Part shown: positions 32,201-44,200 of the stretch, piece by piece
Numbering within the stretch: the stretch's first letter is position 1
How the letters are laid out: the number at the start of each line of letters is the position of its first letter
Assembly: GCA_950022655.1 (NCBI GenBank)
Contig: OX465591.1
Coordinates: forward strand, 47,945,048 to 48,009,047
Length of the DNA: 64,000 nucleotides
Source of the DNA: Alentia gelatinosa
Lineage: Eukaryota > Annelida > Polychaeta > Phyllodocida > Polynoidae
Direction of reading: 5' to 3'
The notes under the pieces: model-generated
Databases searched by the model: none
What the model saw: the letters and a program-made list of their open reading frames with translations, nothing else
What the model was told of the DNA's origin: nothing
Program-made: the position numbers and the translations under genes

Positions 32201-35200
32201 TTTTCTCCGTACAGCTATACAGTACTATCGGCGTGCGGTGCAGTTGTAGATATATTCTAATTCCCATGTTTTTCTCCGTACAGCTATACAGTACTATCGG
32301 CGTGCGGTGCAGTTGTAGATATATTCTAATTCCCATGTTTTTCTCCGTACAGCTATACAGTACTATCGGCGTGCGGTGCAGTTGTAGATATATTCTAATT
32401 CCCATGTTTTTCTCCGTACAGCTATACAGTACTATCGGCGTGCGGTGCAGTTGTAGATATCTTCTTATTCCCATGTTTTTCTCCGTACAGCTATACAGTA
32501 CTATCGGCGTGCGGTGCAGTTGTAGATATCTTCTTATTCCCATGTTTTTCTCCGCACAGCTATACAGTACTATCGGCGTGCGGTGCAGCTGGTACCGGAC
32601 ATTGAGTTCCGCATCACTGACTATGGCGATGCCAATGCTAACACCCGAAACCGTCAAGAGAGCGAGAGCTCAGAAGGCAGTCTGTAAGTTCTGTAATATC
32701 ACATCTTACAGGGATGCCGACTCTCAGGTTTTGGGGGCTCTCAAATCTAGATACAGCAATTTATTCTTGCAAATGTTGTTTTATATTTTCTTGCTACAAA
32801 ATTGATGTATGATATATGACTGGTTTATGAAATATAGAAATCCATAAACATACCTGTATGTGCATTGGTTTTTTTTTAGTATTTATATTTTTTAATTGCC
32901 AACATGATATTAAATGAATATTAAATAATAATTTTTTATAATTATATTCCTCCACTGAGATGGTATCGACGTGGAATCCGAGTACTGAACTCTGAGTCAG
33001 AATGATTCTCCTGTCACTCGCTAGGTGGGGTGACGACTAATCGCGGGAAGGGTCTGTGGTGTTCATGGATTGCAGTACAATATAATCTATGTACGCTGTC
33101 TTTATGTACATCTACATTTTCATCGATCATTTTCCAGGAATTTGGGAGAAGAGGAAGATTTGAGCAACCTGTCGCTTCATTTCTCCAAACTCTCAACCAA
33201 CAGTATCTGTCAACCCGGATATGACCAAGGAGTAAGTAACGCGCTTCTGTTTTACCGAGATTTTTTAGAATTAGAAGGATATGTTTTAAGTCTATTAAAA
33301 CCAGTGTCAGGTTACAGCCCATCCTGTGAGGACATGAGAGATCCATTGGGAATCTAAGTTCTATGCTCCTAGGCAGAGTTTGACCACCTGTATACTTAAC
33401 CCTTTAAGGACGCATGATGCTCGGAGGCATCACCGCGCTAAAGACGCATGTTGCCTGGAGGCATCACCGCACTAAAGACGCATGATGCCTTAAGGCATCA
33501 TTGTCCCAATATTAACAAAAATGTTTTTACAAAGAAATAATAGAGCAATATTCATCAAATCTTCAGAAAATGTAGATCTATATAACGTCATATTTAGCAT
33601 TTCTATTAAAAAGGAAATAAAATATTTACGATTATGTATCATACTGCATGATTGAAAACTTGGATATCAGTTTTAGCTATTATGTGCCCGTCCTCTAGCC
33701 AGACACACTGCCAGTAGCACCCGTCCTTATGGGAGTAGCCCAGGCCCAGGCAGCCGTCCTTAAAGGGTTAAACAATCAGGGATGCCAGTTTGTAGGATTT
33801 TGCCTACATGTAGGATTTTCATTTTAGTCTCAAAGTGATGAAAAGTTCAAGAAATTGTATGTTTTGAGAACAAAATAGACTCCAGGTTCCCTGAAATCTA
33901 AATCTTAGATAAACTTGTTCTGTAATCTTTCAAAATTCCGAATTTAGCTACCCCAAGTACACTCAGTTAGAGGCCCTATGGATCCCAGTGCTCCAACCTA
34001 GAACTGTAGGATGGTAGGATTCCTGTAGGAAATGCTCCTACGGACAAGGGCAAACTTGGATACTGACTTCTGATTGGCTTAAAATATATGCCCAAGAATC
34101 TGCTAGGAGAGTGATGGGGATTCCCCATACACCATGTGCGTTTTAGGTGATACATAGACTGGCCTCAGTCCCCATGTAGGAATTTTTTCTGACCCCAACT
34201 AGCATCCCTGTAAACAAGTGTGTGTTCTCGTTCTCTCCGTGTAGGGGGCGCACATCTCTGACCTGCCGTCAGAACTGATCCAGCTCATCCTCAAGTGGGT
34301 GGTGTCAGCTGACCTGGACGTGCTGTCTCTGGAGCGGACGGCGCTCGTCAGTCGCGGCTTCTACCTGGCAGCGCGCGACGAGGAGCTCTGGCGACTCATC
34401 TGTGAGAGGTCAGCAAAAACTCAGTCACTCTAACAACCAGCAGGGTTTTTATTCCATTTGATATATTATTATATATATTATTTATATTATCATATATATT
34501 ATTATATATTATTATTATTTTATTATTATATTTCATCCGCAGTACAAGGAGAGGTCTAGTGGCTCATCTGTGAGAGGTCAGCAAAAACTCAGTCACTCTA
34601 ACAACCAGCATGGTTTTTATTTCATCTAATATATTATTATATATATTATTATTATATATTATTATTTTATTATTATATTTCATCCGCAGTACAAGGAGAG
34701 CTCTAGTGACTCTTCTTTGAGAGGTCAGGAAAAACTCTGTACAACAACCAGCAGGTTTTTTTTTATTATATTTATTTTGTTACCGTAAAACCCGATTAAA
34801 AGCCGATTTTTTTTCAAGGGATTTTTGAAAAAATCAGCTTATAAATTTTTGCTTAAGTCGGGGGGATTGGCCTATAACCGGGTTTTTTTCAAAAATTAAT
34901 TTAATTAAGCGGGATTGGCTTATAAGCGGGGTTTTATGGTAAATAGATATTCTAAAAAGTTGTTTCTCACATAGTAAAACCAATGTTCTTTTCTTCAAAC
35001 TTTCACAGAATAAAGTAAATGTGTAGAACTACACATTCAAGTTCAGAAATCATAGGTCACTGTCCTTGTGTTTGAAGAAAACTATATTTTTCAGTACATT
35101 TCCAATGTAAATCAGTCAAATTTGTTTAATTTACCTGTTGGGCAACGTCATATTCAATAATACATTTTATTTCACTCATTTGGTATTAGAATAAGTCATA

Positions 35201-38200
35201 AGAACTAGCTATCATCTAAAAACCAGGTGGCGACACTGTGTATTGTAGGATATGCCCGTATACTGATTACGACATTCAAAAATCCCAGACTGGGTGCAAA
35301 ATTACACCACCGTCTGTATTTCCAGAATGAATAAACGATTTAAAAAAAAATTCCTGATAGTTTTAGACTGAGGTATATGTGTCATATGGAAAAGAAAAAT
35401 ATATATATGTGTTATATGACATTGTTTTCACAGAGTATGGGGCCGGAACTGTGGCAGTAAGAAAACGTATGGAAGTTGGCGTAACATGTACATGACCCGG
35501 CCACACCTACGATTCAACGGTAAGAATCTTAATCATCCTTCTTCCGATGGTCCATGTATTATATTGTACAAGACTTGGCCACACCTACAATTCAACGGTA
35601 AGAATCTTTATCAACCTTCTTCAGGTGGTCCATATATTATATTGTACAAGACTCAGCCACACCTACGATTCAACGATAAGAATCTTAATCAACCTTCTTC
35701 AGGTGGTCCATATATTATATTGTACAAGACTCAGCCACACCTACAATTCAACGGTAAGAATCTTTATCAACCTTCTTCCGATGGTCCATGTATTATATTG
35801 TACAAGACTGGGCCACACCTACAATTCAACGGTAAGAATCTTAATCAACCTTCTTCAGGTGGTCCATGTATTATATTGTACATGACCCGGCCACACCTAC
35901 AATTCAATGGTAAGAATCTTAATCAACCTTCTTCAGGTGGTCCATGTATTATATTGTACAAGACTGGGCCACACCTACAATTCAACGGTAAGAATCTTTA
36001 TCAACCTTCTTCCTATGGTCCATGTATTATATTGTACATGACCCGGCCACACCTACAATTCAACGGTAAGAATCTTAATCAATCTTCTTCCGATGGTCCA
36101 TGTATTATATTGTACATGGACCGGCCACACCTACAATTCAACGGTAAGAATCTTTATCAACCTTCTCTTGGTGGTCCATGTATTATATTGTACATGGACC
36201 GGACACACCTACAATTCAATGGTAAGAATCTTAATCAACCTTCTTCAGGTGGTCCATGTATTATATTGTACATGACCCGGCCACACCTACAATTCAACGG
36301 TAAGAATCTTAATCAACCTTCTTCCGATGGTCCATGTATTATATTGTACATGGACCGGCCACACCTACAATTCAACGGTAAGAATCTTTATCAACCTTCT
36401 CTTGGTGGTCCATGTATTATATTGTACATGGACCGGACACACCTACAATTCAACGGTAAGAATCTTAATCAACCTTCTTCAGGTGGTCCATGTATTATAT
36501 TGTACATGACCCGGCCACACCTACAATTCAACGGTAAGAATCTTAATCAACCTTCTTCAGGTGGTCCATGTATTATATTATACAAGACTCAGCCACACCT
36601 ACAATTCAACGGTAAGAATCTTTATCAACCTTCTTCCGATGGTCCATGTATTATATTGTACAAGACTGGGCCACACCTACAATTCAACGGTAAGAATCTT
36701 TATCAACCTTCATCAAATTGGTCGATGTATTATATTGTAATCAGTATTTAAAAGCCTAAAAAGAACCTGTGTATGTCGATCCCCATTTATTATTTCTAGA
36801 ATATACCTGACATCCCTGTAAATATGTGCATTATTCCTTCTATGATCTTCAGGGTTTCTGAAAAGCTGCCTACAGATAATGCATGCATGAGAATCCCTGA
36901 ACCTATTGGGTTGTTACTATAGAAACGTTTTTGAAAGCATAGCTAGCACCAGGAACCAGCTTCATACTGCACTCTCCCCTGTAGATGTTTGGTTTAATAA
37001 CAGTAGGACATAAAAGCTAGGGTTCTGGTTGGAGAGCACATGCTCTCCATACAGAGACTTTAGTAGCAGTCTTCTTCACCAGGAAACACAGCTGTCATTG
37101 TTTTTTAATTCCCAAAAGAAAGTGAGCGTATCGTGTCGTTGGCGGGGTAGGTAGCAATGGCTGACTCGGGGTGGCGAGGAAACCGTTTGATGATATCGCC
37201 GGTAGGTGTCCCCAAAGAGGTACGGGAGTCGGCTACCTATGCCCCCTGTCGGAATCTTAGTAATATAATACCTTAATGACTTGATTAAGCTACTCTTAAA
37301 ACACTTATTTCTCAGCAGAACATAATTAAATAAATACACTACTGAACTCTGGTTCAGTTTCTACTAATTACTATATACCCATGCCGTATTTACTGTAAAT
37401 ATGTACCGTTTTGACATATAACGTAAAAATACTGTACGGACGATTGGTCCGTACACTAAAATACGGATTACCTTGCCAAACACGTTTATTAACATATCGG
37501 TTGTTAAAAATTAAAATAATGATTTTTTTTTTTGGGGGGGGGGGGTATATAGTAAATATATAACGTCCAACCATGCTTGTACAAGTCACAGAACTCGATG
37601 ATAATTTACGGTTTGTACGGAACTCGGCATAAATGCCTCGTTCCGTACAAACCGTAATTTACCATCTCGTTCTGTGACTTGTACAGCATGGTCAGGACGT
37701 TTTATATAAGTACGGAACTCGGCATAAATGCGTCGGTCCGTACAAACCGTAAATTACCATCTCGTTCTGTGACTTGTACAGCATGGTCAGGACGTTTTAT
37801 ATAAGTACGGAACTCGGTATGAATGCCTCGGCCCGTACAAACCGTAAATTACCATCTCGTTCTGTGACTTGTACAGCATGGTCAGGACGTTTTATATAAG
37901 TACTCCTAAGAGCAGTACATATTTACATTGACCTTTTGCATAGGTATGTAATGATATGAGAAACCTGTTGATGCGATGTCTGTATAATGACCGTGATGAT
38001 TTGTTGTGTCAATAGGTACATAAAATAAGAATATAAAATGGCATTTTTCTTGATATTTAGGTATGTAATAATAAGAAAACGTGGTTACTGAGCCCGTAGG
38101 GAGGCCATTCTCGGCCTTTTGATGCCATAAATACGTCTGCGGCGTCGGGACGTATTTATGGCATCAAAAGACCTCGAACGGCCATCCGTACGGGCTCAGT

Positions 38201-41200
38201 AACCACGTTTCCTTTGATATGAGAAACCGGTTGATACTGTGTAAGTATAATCGCAGTGTGATACAGGGATGCCAGTTTGTAGGATTTTGCCTACATGTAG
38301 GATTTTCATTCTAGTCTAAAACATATATCGAAACTTCAAGAAATTGTATATGTTTTAAGAACAATATAGACTCCAGTTTTTCTATTAGAATATTATACAA
38401 ACTTGTTTTGTAATCTTTCAGAATTTTTAATTCAGCTACCCCCAGTACACACAGTTAGAAAGCTTATGAGCCTAGAGCTGTAGGATGGTAGGATTCCTGT
38501 AGGAAACCCTCCTAAAGAAAAGGGCAAACCAGAATGCTGACATCTGATTGGCTTGAAATATGTCATGTGAGAATACAGTTATGGGGCCTTACTTAGTGTA
38601 AAAAGAAATCACCTTATGAATTTGTAGATATTTTGCAGAATATAGAACTGATAATGTGTGGTAATCTATTCCAAATGGATTTCTTACAACAGTTCCCCAT
38701 TTAGTGCAGAATACACATAAACCCACTCTCAGAGCAGATATCCAGATATCATATACTGCCAGTCTATATCCAAGGATCTGCTGGGAGAGTGATGGGGATT
38801 CCCCGTATACCATGCGCGTTTTAGGTGAGACAGACTGGCCTCAGTCCCTATGTAGGATTTTTTCCTCACCCCAACTGGCATCCCTGGTGATGGTTGTATG
38901 GTGTTTATTTGGGGTGTTTTTTTTCATGTTGTATGTTGTTGTATTGTTGTATCTTCAGGTTGTTTCATCAGCCGAATGTCGTACTACAGACAGGGGGAAC
39001 GCGGCCTAGACAACTTCTTCCGGCCCTTCCACCTCGTCGAGTATTACCGCTACGTGCGCTTCTTCCCCGACGGTCAGTACGCATGCGCAACCTATTACCC
39101 CGACACAGACACTCGTGTTTAACTCACAGATGACGCTGTTCCACTTTCTCACAGAGATCCTTGTTTTCATTTTCAGTTAATTAAGTTCATTTTTTCTTGT
39201 GTAAAACAGAGATGATATGAATAGAGTATCATTCAAGTCCATAAAACATTTATTTTAATCTCCCCATAGAACCGGGGGTGGGGAGTTAGCTCAGTGGTTA
39301 GGGCACTGGACTTGTATTCCCAACGTTGTAGGACTTTGTGGGTTCAAGTCCCACTGCAGCCACTCTTCTCCTTCATCCCCAGCAGTGGTATATTTACTGC
39401 TATATCAAAGGCCAATCGTTCTCGTACCATGGCTATGTAGTGTGGAAACTAAAAGGACTCTCACCTCTGTAAATGTGTAGGGGTGAGATTTCATTAAATA
39501 GATTCGATCGCCACCCTTGTGGTGTAAAAGAACCTTGAGAAAGTCTGGTGAGAACTTCTAAATGGTTAACTGGACGTTAAATCAAAACAACAAACAAACA
39601 AACCCCATAGAACCTCAGTGCCATTCCATGGAATTACTAGAGTGAAACTATGTTGCGATGAGAGAAAGTCGAAAGTTACGAGGTAAGGTTTGGAAAAATT
39701 ACTGGTTGAGGCCAAGGCCTCGGGCAGTAATTTTTCCATGCCTTACCTCGTAACTGGGAGTTTCCTCTCTGGAAACTTGTCTTCCCTATTCCTATATACT
39801 TTCAAATGTAGTTTAATGATGATAAATAGCGTTATTTGATTGCTTACTATCAAACCTGAAGCCAGATCCAACCTTATCGAGTAACTTGACACTCTATGTT
39901 TTCTCCCCACTGCGCTTTTCATATGAATTTTGTAAGAGACAATCTGATTAGTCTAAACATCCACCTTTGGTGGTAAACGTCAGCCTTGGGTAGTAAACAT
40001 AGGTTATTCCCCACCCCATAAGACAGTGTAACCGGCCATAGGTATATACTAATAGAGTGTATACAATTTTAGTTAAGGTTGTCATACTTTTTTTTTTTTT
40101 TTGCAACTTTTAAGGGAGTATTGTGTCAGACAATCACCGAATTCGGCTATATGGCCGTTCTTCCACTCGGGCCCTAGCCCCCTACTCCTCATTCTTATGG
40201 CGGGTGTTAAGCATTTTTGTGTAAGTCTTTGGTATGACCCGGCCGGGGTTTGAACCCACGACCTCCCATGCTCGAGGCGAACACCCCTACCACTTGGCCA
40301 CCGAGCTTGTGTCTGTGTCGTACTGTCGCTGACACCGTTAATGTTTCCCGTGTCATACTGCAGGCAAACTACTGATGCTGACGACCCCAGATGACCCCTA
40401 CATGACAGTCTCCGAACTGAGGACTCGACAGGCGCGAGTTCAGGGGCTGCTCACCGGCTACTACAAACTATCGGGCAATCAGGTGAGCATGACACTATAG
40501 GGCACGGAGTGAGTGCTAGTTCCCCCATCATCCACAAGGAAATTGTAAGATACCGCCACTGTAGTCGGGGGACAACCACTGTTATCAGTTGTTATAATCT
40601 ATAGATAGTATTGAGACGAGGCTTAAATTTCTCCATGGTAAGCTCCAAAAATATTTTTGATAAAATCCATTGATAATTGGTCCCGCCACCTGGTGTTTTG
40701 GATGGCGTTGGGGGACAAGATGGCCGCGTCCATAGCACAATAGCTATGTGCCTTAAATGATAATGATAATATATAGAGACATAGTTAGTGCGATTGAATG
40801 GAATCTGTTCAGAGATAGCGAGGAACAGATTCCATTCAGTCACACTCATTATCCTACCCCTAATATAAAATCCCATAGGCTTAACATTGACTTTCCGTAT
40901 GCGCCCGTATGTCGCATACGGATAAAAAATCGCTCCTAGGAGCGTACAAATAATGGGCCAATCAGAGATCAGCAGCTGAAAGTAGTTCCAAGCGCCTTCA
41001 GAGCAGCAAGGAGAGCTATATGGAGGACTTCAGAAAGCTTTTATCGTGTTTTTTGTTATTATCCTCACATAAAAATGTTGTTCACAGGGGGTAGGATAAA
41101 ATCAAAAACCTTATTCGTTTTAATCTGGGCTCCCGTATGCGACTCCTGGAGTTTTGGCTCCGGATATTACTCGGCTCCGCCTCGTGATATCACTACGGTC

Positions 41201-44200
41201 CAGTCGTCACATACGGGAGCCCAGATTAAAACTCATCCGGTTTTACAATACTGTGTCTCTTTATTATTATATACCTAGAGATCATTTAAAATGCCATTCT
41301 ACAACTCACTAAATAGTAGAATGAGTGGTCACGTGGTACGGAGGGACACATGGATATTCTTTCGTCTCTCCGTGACGAACAGAATTTGTACTACTGGTCA
41401 GTAAAAGTGAGACATTCGCCTATAGGCATATAGTAGTAAGGTTTACCAACCAGGTATAAATATGCAATCATTGTATTTCATCATCAAACTGTATTGTTAT
41501 ATACTTGTGGTCAAACATCTATGAAATACTACCTGATGCTGAGGGTGCAATATTAATTATCTTAGCACCCTAAGTCTGGATTAAATGACATCTAGCACGT
41601 TAGTCATTAAAACGACGTTTTTGTCATGATTTCAGGTATATGATAATAAGGAAACGACCTGACTGTTTCTGAAACGGTTTCCGTTCTCATTCTGTCCTCA
41701 AGTCAAGACCTCATTTTTATTATTACGACGTGGCAATAAACACCTCTGTGACAAGCCGATGCTACCTTGAAAGTCTATATAGAAAATGTAAAAGTGAAAA
41801 ATATAAAAAAATATTTAAAAAAATATAAAAAATATAAAAAAAAATTTTGTCCGCTGTGTTACATTAAAATATCATTAATTGAGCCTCATTCACGCCAATA
41901 AAACAGAGGTTTGACCCTCTCCGCACACCCTCAACCCCATTCCGGGACCAGCACCAATGTATTTTCCATGTTTTCTTGGTCTCTCTGAGCCAGTAGATTC
42001 CATATGAAAATTATTTCCACATTTTTTCCTGATCCCAACTGACATCCCTGTAACCTATGTGATATAACACAAGCTGTGACACAATCAACAGGATGAGATT
42101 ACATTTTCAGGTGTCAGCAGTGATGACCCGTCTAAGCCAACAAGACAAACCCGTCTACCGCTACAAGCGACACCGACGGACACAAGACAAAAGTGACAGC
42201 GAGCAGCTCTTTTACGTGGTGAGTCGCGCTAGTTTTTTACCATCGGTAAATATACATCATACAGATACATACTCGATACGCTCTTTTACATGGTGAGTGG
42301 CGCTAGTTTCATAATGCGGTAATTATACATCATACAGATACATACTCGATACGCTCTTTTACATGGTGAGTGGCGCTAGTTTCATAATGCGGTAATTATA
42401 CATCATACAGATACATACTAGATACGCTCTTTTACATGGTGAGTGGCGCTAGTTTCATAATGCGGTAATTATACATCATACAGATACACACTCGATACGA
42501 TCTTTTACGTGGTGAGTGATACTATAGAGGAAACCTATGAAAGTTTTGGGTCAGAGTTCGTATCCCATCTAGTTAGAATCACATAGTAATTCACAAGGTG
42601 AAGCCGCACGGTTTTACATGTATATACATAATCATGTCTCAAATATATACAGTATTTATTTGAGAAAGAATTGTCAATATCTGTCCTAGCTGTGATGATA
42701 AACTTTTCAGTTCTTGTTTTGAACAGGAGTTTACTCTACAAAGCAGCAGCCGCGGCAAACAGGTTCAGCAGCTGGCATGGGCCCAGTATTCGATCCGCAC
42801 CAAGTACAAGTAAGCAGATCTCAGAATTAAGTCACTCATAGAATGCATCAGGGGGAGTTGATCAATACAGAGAGGCCAGTTTTCCGGGCCCGTCTGTACC
42901 CCAAACACAACAAACACACACCTCCCTGCACCACACAACTAAAACCACCAGCGTGCTAAAGAGCACCGGGCTCGTAATCCCAAGGTCGTCAGACTTTATG
43001 GGTTCGAGTCACACTGCAGCCACTCTTCTCCTTCATCCCCAGCAGTGGTCGACTTACTGCTATATCAAAGACCAGTCCTTCTCTTACCATGTCTATGTGG
43101 TGTGGTGTGCATCCACCTTTCTCCTTCATCCCCAGCATTGGTCGACTTACTGCTATATCAAAGACCAGTCCTTCTCTTACCATGTCTATGTTGTGTGGTG
43201 TACGGCTACCTTTCTCCTTCATCTCCAGCTGTGGTAGAGTTACTGCTATATCAAAGGCCAATCCTTCTCATACCATATCTATGTGGTGTGGGAAATGAAT
43301 AAACTCTCACCTCGGTAAATGTGTAGCGGTGAGATTTCTACCTAAATTCATCACATAGATTCGATCACCACCCTTGTGGTGTAAAAGAACCTTGAGAAAG
43401 TCAGGTAAGAACCTGTAATGATTGACCGGACATTGAATCAGTCCAACCAACCAACCGATTCCGGTTATTTCCGGGTTTCCTGGATTTGCGAGCCGGGTTC
43501 GTACAGAGCCTGGAAAACCTGGAAAAGCCTGGAATTATGCTTTTGGGTTTTCCAGGCCTGGAAAAGCCTGGAATTCTTACAGAGAGCCTGGAAGAGCCTG
43601 GAAATTTTAGTTTTGCATATAAACATTTTTGTTTAGTCTGAAATTCTGGACATTATTAGCTTTCCTTAACTATGGTACCCGACTGCCTATGAAATTTCAG
43701 TGACTTGGATTAGATACTTCCAAAAATCCTTTTTGCTAATGATATAGCTGTTTTGATTATTTATCTTCATATTTGTTTCACTAGCAAGATGGTATTGATT
43801 AACATTGTTATGTGCCTGGAAAAGAAATATTAGAGCCTGGAAAAGCCTGGAAAAAGCCTGGAATTTTATTGGGCTGTCTATGTACGAACCCTGTGCTAGT
43901 GTAGAGCTCATTTCAGCTCGTTCTGAGCGTGCAGGTTTCTGATGTTATGTTTTTGATGCAGTATGATACATAATCGTAAATATTTTATTTCCTTTTTATG
44001 TTAAACTCACCCTCAGAGCTTCTCTCAGGCTCTATGCTGTTTTTCTCTTATTACTGAGATGTCAGTTTTCCGAATATTTTTAGGAATCCGGGTTTTGCTA
44101 GTGAAATAAGCCTTGATCATTTCGAGATAAATAGATATAATCAGGATTCTGATATTTTCCTTTATTTTTTAGACCTAACTGGCACCTCTGTTATTTGTGA

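Noticed and set aside
31783..32805. 340-codon plus-strand and 297-codon minus-strand frames
   Set aside because: Neither is the FBXO9 frame; both arise from the 69-bp unit being divisible by three.
39283..39363. tRNA gene
   Set aside because: Good A and B boxes, but the sequence continues into a SINE body and tail shared with two other copies, so it is a SINE head.
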